Below, piece by piece: positions 21,985-31,568 of a stretch of 64,000 nt of DNA. Position 1 is the first letter of the stretch. The number at the start of each line of letters is the position of its first letter. Below the pieces are notes generated by a model. That model was not told the origin of the DNA. It saw only the letters and a program-made list of their open reading frames with translations, and did not search any database. The position numbers were made by a program, and so were the translations under genes. Origin of the DNA: Pegoplata infirma (Eukaryota; Arthropoda; Insecta; Diptera; Anthomyiidae); NCBI GenBank assembly GCA_963921195.1, contig OY992537.1, positions 61,678,400-61,742,399 on the forward strand. The letters run 5' to 3'.

Positions 21985-22743
21985 TTAACATACAGATCGT
22001 TCAATCGAGTAACGAATTTCTCTGTAATGCGTTGTGCGATACAATAAACAGTCGACAATGAACGAATGTGATCTGCTGGAAAGGCGAGTATTATGGGTAT
22101 GCATCCGCGTCTCACAATCAGTGATGAATTTGGCCATTTCAACTGAACACTTACCGTGATAATTTCGAGAGAACAATGAGACACAAACGATATTCCAACT
22201 ATGCTCCAATGAGTCAATGCTGGATAACCTACTGCCATTGTTGAATTGTGATGCACTCCTTTGCACCCCTTCCAGAACCTGCCCTGATATAGAAGGAGAT
22301 CAGACGGAATAAAGTAATTCTTGCCACGTTTTAAGAAACAAAGACGATTGAATGCTTCTTTCGACACTTGAAAAACATGTTTGTCCCAACGAACATCAAT
22401 GCTGGATACCCTACTGCCATTCTTGAATTGCGATGCAAGGGAGTGCCCTTGCACCCGATCCAGAAGCTTCAAGACAGACTTTGAAGCACCTCCTCTGATA
22501 TAGAAGAAGATCAGACGGAATAAAGTAATTATTGCCCCGTTTTAAGAAACAAAGACGATTGCATGCTTCTTTCGACACTTGAAAAGCGTATTGGTTCCAA
22601 CGAACATCACATTGGATTTTCATGCCTAGAACATGATTTCGCAATGATTCCACGAGCCATCTGTGGATCAACATCTGACATTGGGTCTTACGAGCATTAA
22701 AATCGACCCCACTCTGAAATTGTGGTAAGGTTGAGTATGTCAT
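21985..22743 (-). pseudogene. LINE RT thumb/C-terminus, partially duplicated
   Basis: The upstream copy reads LGMKIQCDVRWNQYAFQVSK then ACNRLCFLKRGNNYFIPSDL. A second copy (VRWDKHVFQVSKEAFNRLC) follows, and after it HWSIVGISFVSHCSLEI... and the C-terminal HIRSLSTVYCIAQRITEK region. These are the conserved post-catalytic blocks of jockey ORF2 (..RW..H...VSKEA.K.LGFLKR...FTPSDL.). Duplication of the VSKEA-FLKR block by about 190 bp is not normal for the family. Confidence 0.8.
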
Positions 22744-22744
22744 T

Positions 22745-22870
22745 CATGCTTATAACTTCAACCTCATAAAGAATTGGTCTATGATTAAAGGAAAATGAAT
22801 GAAAAAAGTTGCTGTCATCTGCGAAAGAATAGATAGGATTGAATGTTAGACGCAGAAGGTCGTTAAAAAA
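22745..22870 (-). pseudogene. LINE reverse transcriptase fragment, catalytic FADD motif
   Basis: The minus-strand reading YSFADDSNFFHSFSF followed by NHRPILYEVE carries FADD, the metal-binding motif C of reverse transcriptases, in the jockey-typical context ADDSxxxHSF. It is in frame with the following thumb only for a short distance. Bases between motif A and FADD are largely lost or scrambled. Confidence 0.8.
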
Positions 22871-23114
22871 TTAGAAAAATTGTAGGGGAAAGAAAATAAC
22901 CTTGCGGTACCCTGATTTCAACTGAATCTCATCCGATGACAACCTATCTGTAACAAAACGTATAGAGCGGTCTCTGAGAACTGATTTGAACTAAAACTCA
23001 TGCGATAACAACCTATCTGTAACAACACGCATAGAGCGGTCTCTGAGAAAGCTTGATATAAATCGAATCACTACGAATCACTACCGACACTAAACGCATT
23101 ACGCTTCGAAATGA

Positions 23115-23450
23115 GTTCATCGTTCCACACACGATCAAACGCCTTGGAAATATCTAGAGCAACCACTTTGCATTACCAAATTAGTGAATAGAACGACTCT
23201 AACGTTTCGAGCGGTCTCCCGTAAAACGAAAATCATACTGTCGATAGAACAAAAGTGATTAGAATCCAGACAATTAACCAGGTTGTGATTCGTCATGCAT
23301 TCCATGACTGAGAGCGTAGAGCAAATTGCTATTGGACGGTATTTTTCAGGGTTTGTTGTCTCATTCATTTTGGGATTGGCTAAACTTTGGCCACCTTCCA
23401 CCAAGAGGGGAAAACTCGGTACGAGACAACGATAAATCACACTATTTCAG
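23115..23450 (-). pseudogene. LINE reverse transcriptase fragment, motifs 1-A
   Basis: Shows KMNETTNPEKYRPIAICSTLS (written here as MNETTN then NPEKYRPIAICSTLS), then MTNHNLVNCLDSNH, and in another frame KVVALDISKAFDRVW, which carries the first catalytic aspartate of the polymerase palm. At least one frameshift separates these parts. The DNA of this block recurs at 25985-26610. Confidence 0.85.
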
Positions 23451-23908
23451 GACCATAGCAATAATGCCTTCCGACCCCGAGGACTTGTTAATGTTGAGAT
23501 CCTCAAGGCCCCTTTTAACTACCCGCTCTCGAATAAATATCTTGATTGATTTTCGGCAAGTGATCATTCCTTGCAAACATGTCAGCAAAAAAGTTGGCTT
23601 TATCAACCGGGTCTGTAAATATTAGTTCATTTATTATAAAGGTTGGAATTAATGAACTAGTATTATTCTTTGCATTTTTAACAAATGCCCAAAAAGGTCT
23701 TACTAACCCGCGGAGCAGCAAGGACCTTAGCACGCAGACGCAGTTCGTAAAGAAGCTTTCGCGTCTAAGAACTCTGACACATTTGTTTCTCGCCTGTTTG
23801 GATTACTACGATAATTACAGAGTGTATCCTCTCTGGATCTGATTGTATTCCTGCACGTCTGATTAAACCAGCACTTATGTCCCAGAATTATCACATTTAC
23901 TATCATTT

Positions 23909-24314
23909 CTACCTCAACGTTAACATTGTCATCAAGAAAACAGAGTTCTCAGATGCTAAAAAAAACGTTAAGCTCAGCCCAACGAGCCTTTTCATAGACA
24001 AAAATAAAGCGCTTCGTCGATGGTTTTGAAGCACTACGAAGGTCCCAAAAAGGAAAGTATGCAGAAATGAGGTTATGATCCGAGTTTCCGAGAGACGCAA
24101 GAATCTCAACTTCACATTTCTGAGGATGCGCAGTGAGAAAAAGTTCGAGGTCTAAAATGGCATAACCATGAGGAATTATGACAACGACAACGACTAGTTT
24201 ACCAGTCGTAGAAGTTCGCAGTGTCCAAAGTTCGGCTCCTATGGATACACCCGAAGTACAAAATGTGTGTCCTGATTTGGAATATAACCCAAAGTGACTT
24301 AAATTTAGCATCAC
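23909..24314 (-). pseudogene. LINE endonuclease C-terminal fragment
   Basis: The minus-strand frame contains PHGYAILDLELFLTAHPQKC and then LASLGNSDHNLISAYFPF. The SDHNLI stretch corresponds to the terminal SDH signature of apurinic-type (exonuclease/endonuclease/phosphatase) domains, whose histidine is catalytic in the family. The N-terminal catalytic residues are missing and the frame starts in a region joined to other repeats. In a jockey element this domain nicks target DNA for target-primed reverse transcription; this copy cannot do so. Confidence 0.8.
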
Positions 24315-24326
24315 GACAGCCTAGAG

Positions 24327-24652
24327 CAATGGTTCCCAACCTTTTTTGCGCCATGCCCCACTTTTGAGTTAAAAAAACTACAATGTCCCCCCTACACTGA
24401 AGAAAAATTTGTAAATTTTTCAAATTTGTTTTAAAATTCAAAATTTACTTGTGGTTAAGCAAACTTTATGTTAAAATCATCGTTAAACGAAGTTTTTAGA
24501 AAAATTTTTCAACAATCAACTAAATAATTTAACTCAATTAATATTTTTTTAGTTTATTTAACAAAAAAAAATCTTGACAATTTGCTCGTTGCCCCCCTGA
24601 AGCGTTCAAATTGCCCCCCAGTGGGGCGAGAATCAAAGGTTGGGAACCATTG
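24327..24652. mobile_element. hAT-type MITE with perfect 8-bp target duplication
   Basis: Ends CAATGGTTCCCAACCTTT and AAAGGTTGGGAACCATTG are perfect inverts; flanks GCCTAGAG (24319-24326 and 24653-24660) are identical. The interior has CCCCCTACACTG and TTGCCCCCCTGAAGCG blocks. The ends match the C-A-x-x-G-G-T-T-C-C-C-A-A-C type common among hAT MITEs. Non-coding. Confidence 0.92.
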
Positions 24653-24664
24653 GCCTAGAGGCTA

Positions 24665-24990
24665 TTTTTATACCCTCCAACCACATTATGGTGGTATACT
24701 CACTTTGTCATTCCGCGTGTAACTCATCGAAATATATATTAATCTGTGATCGATTCTTACACATTCAAGCGATGTCTGTATGTGGAAAGCATGATAAAGT
24801 CCAAAGTAAAAGAGGTAGACTCTTAATCACTGCTAGACCTTATGGTCTAGGAGTGAATAATTTCGAAAATGTGTAAATAGAGTCAGGATAAACAATTAAA
24901 AACACCAAGTTTTTTTGTACTTTTGCTAAGCAAATAAAACATGTTCATGCCAGAAGAAGTTCAAAGTCCTGCAGTTAGGTACAAGTAATC
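24665..24990 (+). mobile_element. Mini-me-like element, variant
   Basis: Starts TTTTTATACCCTCCAACCAC with hairpin partner ATGGTGGTATACTCACTTTG, then TCATTCCGCGTGTAACTCAT. The microsatellite section is reduced to CAAGCGATGTCTGTATG. The 3' boundary is uncertain. It resembles the minus-strand copy at 47225-50541 (TGACAAAGTGAGTATACCCC). Confidence 0.65.
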
Positions 24991-25117
24991 TGAAAATGTT
25001 ATTTGTTTTGGTCCGCCCACTTTTGTGGGCGTGGATAAAATAAATAATTTAAATAACAATGAAATTGTAAAACTAAAAATAGTCAATAAAGTGTGGCGAC
25101 TAATTGGTTTAAATCTA

Positions 25118-25304
25118 CCCAGCAAAAACTTGGTAACTACTAATTACCATTATCATTACTTTACGCCCAAAAAGGAAAAATGTGGTTACCTCCAATGACA
25201 GCACCATGTTAAAGTAATTAACATTGAAATTGGGAGGTAACTAGTTACTCATATTTTTGCTAACCCCTTAAGTTATTTACTTGGTAAGCGAACTTTTTGC
25301 TGGG
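25118..25304. mobile_element. MITE with CCCAGCAAAAA termini and TA flanks
   Basis: Left CCCAGCAAAAACTTGGTAAC, right ACTTGGTAAGCGAACTTTTT then GCTGGG; TA directly flanks both ends. Inside, GGTAACTA/TAGTTACC motifs are repeated. Same terminal motif as 8725-8966, 13239-15426 and 60881-61595. Confidence 0.8.
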
Positions 25305-25984
25305 TAATGTCTTGTATCTCTTTATTGAACCTGCTAAGTGTATAAGTTTTAGATCCTTAAAAAATTTTTAGTTGACCTAGCAATGTCTCTACAAACAGCG
25401 ACCCAGTTTGAAAATAATTGCCCATATGTTTACTTACAAGTTTATCAAATAAGGAAGCTAGATTTCTAAAAAGTTTTTTTCTTAAGAAATTTTCTACTCT
25501 TTCTTTATTAAAACAAATTTTTATGTTGCTAGGTTGGTTCAAAGTTTAATAAAAATGGCGTCATATGAACAATTTTATGACATCTAGTTGTTGTATTGTT
25601 GTGGGATAATAAAAAAAAAATATTGAATTTTCTTAAGACGTTTTGTTTTTCTGCCATGGGGTGTCTTTTCAATGACGTCTAAAAGTCTTATATTTGTATA
25701 TAATTCTTGATTTTGTTAAGGGTTTTTGTTTTCTATGTGTGAATGCGTAAATATTTAAGACAAGTGATGAAAAAAATCAACACAACAAATCATGTTTATG
25801 AAGTCAATGATTTTTTATAAGCCTCTTATGAGAAAAAAAGAAAATATAAACAATAAAAAGTGTTATACGAGGGTGAAAATGAAAATTTGGCAAAATTGTG
25901 AATTTGATTAAGACGGAAAGGATCTTTTTTAATAACAGCTAAACAGGACATAAACATTTAAAAAAAAAAAAAAAAATTGACATG

Positions 25985-26610
25985 CAACATTTTTGTCCTG
26001 CAATTTCAGGACTTCAAAATTCTGAGCAAAAACCTGGATGTGATACAGAGTCTTTGAGAAAACTCAATATAAATCAAGAAAAATCACTGCCGACACCAAA
26101 CCCAATAATCTCCGAAACGAGTGCACCATACCACACACGATCAAACGTCTTGGAAATATCTAGGGGAACCACTTTGCTTTCACCAAACTGATGAATAGAA
26201 CGACTCCAACATTCCGAAAGAAACGCTAACAGGTCTCCTGTAGAACGACTTCTATCGATTGCACAAAAGTGAATTAGACTCCAGATAGCTTACCAGGTGG
26301 TGATTCATCATGGCATGACTTTCGAAAGCGTATAGAACAAATTGTTATTGGGTGGTTGTTTTAAAGGTTTGTACACACAAAAAAAAAATTAAAAAAATTG
26401 TGTCAGTTTTTGGTTTAATTACAACCTATAAAGTGGTTTTGGATAACTTGCCAAAGTTTTTGCTCTAAAAAACTTAGGTAAATTATACAAAACCACTTTA
26501 TAGGTTGTATTATCCCCAAAACGTACATAATTTTTTTATATTTTTTTTTGTGTGTAGCTTCATTCTTTTTAGGATTGGAGGACGTTGGCCACCTTCCAGC
26601 AAGAAACTGA
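25985..26610 (-). pseudogene. Second jockey-like LINE RT fragment
   Basis: DNA colinear with 22985-23410: the sequence encoding motif A (GATCAAACGTCTTGGAAATA on the plus strand, about 26139) and the CACTTTGCTTTCACCAAACT, ATTAGACTCCAGATAGCTTA and GCCACCTTCCAGCAAG blocks are all present. It is interrupted at 26374-26554 by a TA-flanked MITE and runs at about 26610 into a minisatellite. Only the RT entrance survives and several stops are present. Probably a separate insertion or a duplicated piece of the neighbouring relic. Confidence 0.75.
26374..26554. mobile_element. TA-flanked MITE inside the LINE relic
   Basis: Ends CACACAAAAAAAAAA and TTTTTTTTTGTGTG lie between TA dinucleotides. A longer internal inverted repeat, ACAACCTATAAAGTGGTTTTG and its reverse complement (about 26422 and 26486), makes a hairpin. 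The homologous LINE stretch near 23350 lacks this insert, confirming it. Confidence 0.75.
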
Positions 26611-26614
26611 TGGG

Positions 26615-27045
26615 AAAAACACTCTTGGAACATGAAAATTCAGGTACTCACTTTTGGGACATGTTTGGACATGCACTTTTGGGGCATTTATTTTGGAACA
26701 ACATATTTTGGTACATTGACTTCCGGCACATACAATTTTTGGGCACGACCTTTTAGGAAATGAACTTTTGGGAGGTGAATTTTGGAAACTGGATCGTGAA
26801 CGTTTGGTGGCGTATGGACCTTTGGGACATGCTGATTTTGGGACATATTTTTTTGGTTTAATCTTTTGGTACATTGACTTTCAGGAATTTGACTTTTGGG
26901 ACATTGAATTTTGGGACATACCATTTATGAACACGAACTTTTGGTAAATGAACTTCAGAAACATGAACTTTTGGGACATACTCTTTTGGGTCTTGAACAT
27001 TTAAGACATTTGGAAGCATATGGACTTTTGGGACATGGAGATTTG
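26615..27045 (+). repeat. 15-16 bp TTTTGGGACATGAAC minisatellite
   Basis: Degenerate units based on CTTTTGGGACATGAA, e.g. ACTTTTGGGACATGTTTGG, GAATTTTGGGACATACC. Because the period is often a multiple of three, the minus strand shows repeated VPK(V/S)H-like pentapeptides (frames at 26569-26924), which are not evidence of a gene. It directly follows the LINE fragment. Confidence 0.85.
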
Positions 27046-27289
27046 TAATTTAGAGCATTTGTTAAGATCACAAAAATGGCCATTGAAATCGAATAACAAT
27101 TGGCAGAATTGTGATAATTTTTCTAAAAAATACAATTAAGATTTTGCATGAAATTGCCGTTCGGACAACCCAGGTAAAAAAGTAAAAAAATAAAATAAAT
27201 ACTGAGAGGTAGCGTATCATTATTTTAAAGGTTTTTGGCCCACTGAATTCGAATTTGACCTTGAAATTGCACTTTTTTTTTTTATTAAG

Positions 27290-27770
27290 TTTTTATACCC
27301 TCCACTCTAGTGATAGAGGGTATATATATGTAAGTTTGTCATTCCGTTTGTAACACCTCGAAATATTGGTCTAGGACCCCATAAAGTATATATATTCATG
27401 ATCCTCGATCGATTTTAAGACGATCTAGCGATGTCCGTCCGTCCGTCCGTCTGTCCGTCTGTCCGTCTGTCTGTCTGTTGAAAACACGCTAACTTTTGAA
27501 AGACTTTACGGAGGCTCCTGAATATATGTTGGGTTATGAGCAAAAGACTGAATTTCGGCAAGGGGTTTTCGTGAATTTATGAGATAAAAAGCACTATAAC
27601 TTTCGAAAAGCAATTCTGAGGATGCAGAAACTTGGCATATTTATTTTTCGTTCCTCCAGCCTAGTTTGTATTGAATTTCAGCCAAATCGGTCCAGTGGTT
27701 CACAAGTTATTAGCAAAACCGTGAATTTCAGATTAGCGTCACCTTAAATTCACGTGTTGAAAACCCGTTA
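27290..27770 (+). mobile_element. Mini-me-like element, well preserved
   Basis: TTTTATACCCTCCACTCTAG with partner TGATAGAGGGTATATATATG; GTTTGTCATTCCGTTTGTAA; CACCTCGAAATATTGGTCTA; GATCTAGCGATGTCCGTCC and a (GTCY)n tract of about 12 units; AAAACACGCTAACTTTTGAA; and two repeats of the downstream CTTGGCATA/GTTCACAAGTTATTAGC block. This is the best reference copy of the GTCY subtype in the window. The 3' end motif is missing or unclear. Confidence 0.85.
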
Positions 27771-27889
27771 AACCTGTTTTAAAAACATTGGTAAGTCACA
27801 AAAATATTTTAAAACGTATTTTTGTCACTCAAAAATATTTTTATACCAAAACAAAAAAAAAATACACTCGAAAAAAATTTTACACTTAA

Positions 27890-28741
27890 CCCATATTGGC
27901 AGGGGACAAATGTGACCCAAGCAGCAAATTTAAAGTTTGTTTCTAGAATTTTAAGAATTTTATTGTTTCAAAATCATTTTGGTGGTCTATTACATACTAA
28001 TTTATAGTGTCCGACCGAATATTTGGCTTCGGCATTGGCCAAAGAGCAGCACTCGGCCAGTATTCGGCTTCGGCTGCATTTTTGGCCAAATATGGCCTTT
28101 TACCGAATAATTATATAAAACTTGTACGAACGTGTTAAAAAATGTTTTTGTGGAAAAAACAAACACTAAAAAAAAGTCTTGTACTCCAAAAAAAATTTTT
28201 ACTCAAAACAGGTTTTACACTCGAAAAAATGTGCACTCAAAAAAAAAAAATTATTTTTACAAAAATTACTAAAAAAAACATTTATGGATTCGGTCAAATT
28301 TAAATTTTTTATTTGTTTTTACTATTTAAATATATTTTGACCGAATCCATAAATGTTTTTTTTTTATTAATTTTTGTAAAAATATTTTTTTTTGAGTGCA
28401 CATTTTTTCGAGTGTGAAACCTGTTTTGAGTAAAAATTTTTTTTTGAGTGCAAGACTTTTTTTTAGTGTTTGGTTTTTCACAAAAACATTTTTTAACACG
28501 TTCTTAGAAGTTTTATATAATTATTCGGTATAAGGCCATATTTGGCCAAAAATGTAGCCGAAGCCGAATACTGGCCGAGTGCTGCTCTTTGGCCAATACC
28601 GAAGCCAAATATTCGGTCGGACACTATAAATTAGTATGTAATAGACCACCAAAATGATTTTGAAACAATAAAATTCTTAAAATTGTAGAAACAAACTTTA
28701 AATTTGCTGCTTGGGTCACATTTGTCCCCTGCCAATATGGG
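27890..28741. mobile_element. piggyBac-type palindromic element flanked by TTAA
   Basis: TTAA (27886-27889) is followed by CCCATATTGGCAGGGGACAA, and the right end TTGTCCCCTGCCAATATGGG is followed by TTAA (28742-28745). The TTAA target and C-C-C ends are the hallmark of piggyBac-type transposition. The two arms (about 420 bp each) match almost base for base, with a short centre near 28300-28330. ACCGAATATTTGGCTTCGGC and CTGGCCGAGTGCTGCTC mark the arms. No transposase. It can fold into one giant hairpin. Confidence 0.9.
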
Positions 28742-29061
28742 TTAACGATGTCTAATAAAGTTAATAGTTCTTAACTGAATTAATTTGATCAAAAGAAGCA
28801 ACAAAAAATTTAAATTTAGTCAGTTTATTTGAAAATCGATTTTCATAAAAAAAAATTTACACAAAATTCTAATTTCCTTGAAATCCACAAAAATCAAACG
28901 GCTCCAAAAACAAATTGAGTCGGTTTATATCCCCAATTTTTTTAATATTTAATCTTTAGGATGTTTTTTATAAGTGACTTGTATAGAAATGTTGAATTTA
29001 AAAATTTTGTTTAATAAAATTTTTAAAAAATCTAAAATACTCATTTGAAGTACCCCCCTAA

Positions 29062-29261
29062 NNNNNNNNNNNNNNNNNNNNNNNNNNNNNNNNNNNNNNN
29101 NNNNNNNNNNNNNNNNNNNNNNNNNNNNNNNNNNNNNNNNNNNNNNNNNNNNNNNNNNNNNNNNNNNNNNNNNNNNNNNNNNNNNNNNNNNNNNNNNNNN
29201 NNNNNNNNNNNNNNNNNNNNNNNNNNNNNNNNNNNNNNNNNNNNNNNNNNNNNNNNNNNNN
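29062..29261. other. Assembly gap (200 N)
   Basis: Exactly 200 unknown bases; a round number usual for scaffold gaps of uncertain size. Translations across it are meaningless. Confidence 0.99.
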
Positions 29262-29554
29262 CAAAAAATAGATGGAATGCAAAAATAAGTAAATAAATAC
29301 AAGCCCAAGAAATTTATTATCAAAAAAAGTGTTGTTTTTTTGCATTTACATTTAAACAAAATAAAATTCTATGTATACATTAAGAGACAACAACAAAAAA
29401 AGAAATAAAAAGCCCATGTATACATACATATTTGGTAAATAACCTGTTTATTAAGAACAATTTTCAAAAAATGTTCAAGACAGCTGCATTGAACTTGAGT
29501 ATGAGACGGTATTAGGTGGGCATTTAATCAGTGTGTCCACTTTATGTGGAATTG

Positions 29555-29640
29555 TGCATATCTTACACGGATGGATCCAGTACCTTAAATGGCTCTGGGT
29601 TCGGTTGGTATAGACGATGCTACCATATGCTCTGGACGAT
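29555..29640 (+). pseudogene. RNase H domain fragment of a LINE
   Basis: YTDGSSTLNGSGFGWY contains the first catalytic aspartate (TDGS) of retroelement RNase H and the G-x-G-x-G-W strand that follows it. In intact LINEs of this type the domain follows the reverse transcriptase and removes template RNA. The remaining glutamate and aspartates of the active site cannot be recognised, as the frame decays into repeats of CTATGGAC/GCAACCAAATGCTA. Confidence 0.75.
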
Positions 29641-29829
29641 GCAACCAAATGCTATATTGCTATGGACAAAATAGCTATAGTATTTCAAACTAAAGTATTA
29701 CTATTTTGGACGTGGCGGCGACCTGTATAAGTGAGAACAGATGGAGGGATAGGAGAATCAGTAGCTGCAGTGTCAGCAAGGCTGCGCTAAGTGCACTTGA
29801 ATCTCAAATCACTTCATCTAAAATTGGGT

Positions 29830-30040
29830 ACTGCGCAATAACTCCCAAATGAAATAAGTCCCAATGAAATAATTCCCAATGAAATAAGTTCCAAGAAAAA
29901 TGAATTAACTCCACACTTTAAAAAATGAAATATGTCCCAATAATTGGGAGTTATTTAAAATCAAAATAATAACTCCCAAAAAAATAAAAGAATTCCCAAT
30001 GAAATAAGTGCCAAAGAAAATGAAATAAGTTCCCATTACA
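29830..30040 (+). repeat. AATGAAATAAGTCCC minisatellite (left)
   Basis: Units of 15-17 bp such as AATGAAATAAGTCCC, AATGAAATAATTCCC and AAATGAAATAAGTTCC. The matching block at 30730-31000 lies at the other end of the same element, mostly inverted towards its terminus. Confidence 0.8.
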
Positions 30041-30087
30041 GGAATTATGTCTACATGTTCATAGTCCAAAAATTATGAAAACAATAT

Positions 30088-30285
30088 AGTCACCTAAAAT
30101 GCAAAACGCCCTAACTATCAAAAAATTCAAAATCAGTATTTTTATTGATTCTTGTGTATTTATTAACCTACACGTTCTTACAAAAAATGAGGGTCACATT
30201 ATAAAAATTAGTGATTTTATAGCCCAAAATTTAAAACATTTGAATTGCGAAATCGCCAATGAACGCAACTAGAAATAATGTTTTT
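30088..30285. mobile_element. Half copy of the TCGTCACC MITE
   Basis: GTCACCTAAAATGCAAAACG followed by CCCTAACTA, and later AACCTACACGTTCTTACAAA, GCGAAATCGCCAATGAACGC, match 18150-18379 in reverse orientation. The opposite terminus is missing. Confidence 0.7.
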
Positions 30286-30303
30286 TTTTAACACAAAATC
30301 CCT

Positions 30304-30502
30304 TCGGCCGGGCTTATGGATTACAAAATCCTTGCATTAAACCCACCCTCTCCGCAAAGTAAAGTTTTCTACGGTATCAGGCCTTTACGCTATCAAACTT
30401 GTTATGCCTCAAAAAAGCCTGATATCCAAAATAGCTTTGGTTTGCAGTGATGGTGGGGTTTAATGCATGGAGTATGTAATCCCTAAGCCCGGCCTAAGGC
30501 CG
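30304..30502. mobile_element. MITE with GGCCGGGCTTAGGGATTAC termini
   Basis: Left CGGCCGGGCTTATGGATTAC then CTTGCATTAAACCC; right GGGTTTAATGCATGG then GTAATCCCTAAGCCCGGCC, inverted over about 45 bp. Locally GC-rich compared with the surroundings. It lies inside the 29826-31011 element. Confidence 0.7.
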
Positions 30503-30729
30503 TCTACGCAGAAAACCTTTATTACAAAAAAACAAATCATAGAAGTCGTAATTTCGACATTTCGCCCAAAAAAATGTTTTGGAATTTTTGACAATTTTGT
30601 TTTGGGAGAAATAACATTTTAGACCTATCATTTTGGGCTATATGTCGCAGCTTGGCGATATAACATTTACGGTTTTGGGCGATAAGACCTTGGGCGCTAT
30701 GTCCGTACTCCATATAATGTTTTCAATTA

Positions 30730-31000
30730 AAATGAAATAAGTCCCACCATTGATGAACTAACTAACAATGCTTAAAAAGAAATGAAATAACTCCCAAACT
30801 ATATTTTGTTGAGGTTTTTTCATTTGGAAGTTATTTCATAATGAAATAAATCCCAACAAAATTTGTGCAATAAGTCCCACTACACTGGGGCTAATTTCAT
30901 AATGAAATAAGTCCCAAATCGTATGTAAAATTTTTGGGAGTTGTTTAATTAATTAATTTTTTTTTTTTTTTTTTGGAGTTATTTCATTTGGGAGTTATTG
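30730..31000 (-). repeat. AATGAAATAAGTCCC minisatellite (right)
   Basis: Units such as AATGAAATAAGTCCC, AATGAAATAAATCCC and, towards the end, GGAGTTATTTCATTTGGGAG. A long T run (30957-30974) interrupts it. Confidence 0.75.
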
Positions 31001-31329
31001 CGCAGTACCCTTAAATTGTCCAGAAATGTAGCCGCAAACTCAATGAGGTGTCATGTAGGAATAGGGTCAGTCTTCTGTGGGTTCCGGGTCATAGGGGAAT
31101 ACAGGGAAGCTAGATTGATGAATCTTTGGCAAATGTTGACTCCGATACAATTTCTCACAATCCGGAACCTCAGATTGGTATAGGCTTGACATGGCTGATG
31201 CGTTGGATCAATTCTCATATGAAATTAATTTTCAATTGAGTTGGCATGCTAGAATACCAAACGTTTTGTAAATAGACCGGACAAGAAAGGGGCTAACTAT
31301 TTATTAGTCTTAGTAGAATAGACTGTCAC

Positions 31330-31480
31330 AGACTTTGGGGCTTAATTACGGGACACTGCGCCTGTGCTCGTCATATGACGAGATGAGGTGTCCTATCAGA
31401 CCCATTATGTGCAGCTTGTCTTGAAGATGAGGATGTTGTCCAGCGTTCTCATGGGCTAGACTGCGGATAATGGGTTCAGA
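31330..31480 (+). pseudogene. LINE ORF2 C-terminal cysteine region fragment
   Basis: GLITGHCACARHMTR then stop then GVLSDPLCAACLEDEDVVQ. The order (L)TGHC....R...LG...D..C..C...E matches the conserved C-terminus of many non-LTR retrotransposons. The in-frame stop and the missing distal histidine and cysteine show that it is dead. Confidence 0.75.
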
Positions 31481-31568
31481 TATTCAGTAAATGGACAGGG
31501 TCCTTGGACTTTCCTCGTCTGATTTTCTCAAGTTTGTAAAAGTTGCTGGGAAATTCTCAACAAGCACT

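Larger units (their letters stand above)
21975..24326 (-). mobile_element. Jockey-like LINE relic, rearranged
   Basis: A minus-strand series of fragments in the order expected for a jockey ORF2: end of the endonuclease (LGNSDHNLISAYFPF, about 24060-24110), linker (FWAFVKNAKNNTSS, about 23650-23690), RT start (NPEKYRPIAICSTLS, about 23310-23360), RT motif A (ALDISKAFDRVW, 23125-23165), RT motif C FADD (22814-22825), then the thumb (RWN...VSKEA..RLCFLKRG). Frameshifts and stops break every part. The thumb block occurs twice (22500-22615 and 22313-22398), a partial internal duplication. No 3' tail is visible. A hAT MITE sits at the 5' break. Confidence 0.85.
29826..31011. mobile_element. 1.2 kb element with GGTACTGCGCAATAACTCCC termini
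   Basis: Left GGTACTGCGCAATAACTCCC plus AAATGAAATAA; right end is its inverse. The flanks TAAAATTG and TTAAATTG differ by one base, an apparent 8-bp target duplication. Both end regions are filled with AATGAAATAAGTCCC minisatellite units (29830-30040 and 30730-31000). The middle contains half of the TCGTCACC MITE (30088-30285) and another MITE (30304-30502). Confidence 0.8.
29440..31565 (+). mobile_element. LINE relic with RNase H domain, split by a 1.2 kb element
   Basis: The upstream half (29440-29825) translates to LCISYTDGSSTLNGSGF then GWY, an RNase H signature. The downstream half (31012-31565) contains GLITGHCACARHMTR, a stop, then GVLSDPLCAACLEDED, the C-terminal cysteine region typical of RNase H-bearing LINEs (I, R1 and LOA-like groups). 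The 29826-31011 element separates the halves. The 5' end may lie in or beyond the assembly gap. Confidence 0.75.

Noticed and set aside
26569..26924. Apparent repeat protein with VPKVH-like pentapeptides on the minus strand
   Set aside because: The 15-bp period of a degenerate minisatellite gives pentapeptide repeats automatically; units are often interrupted and there is no gene context.
29045..29359. Open frames spanning 29045-29359
   Set aside because: They run across 200 unknown bases and carry no information.
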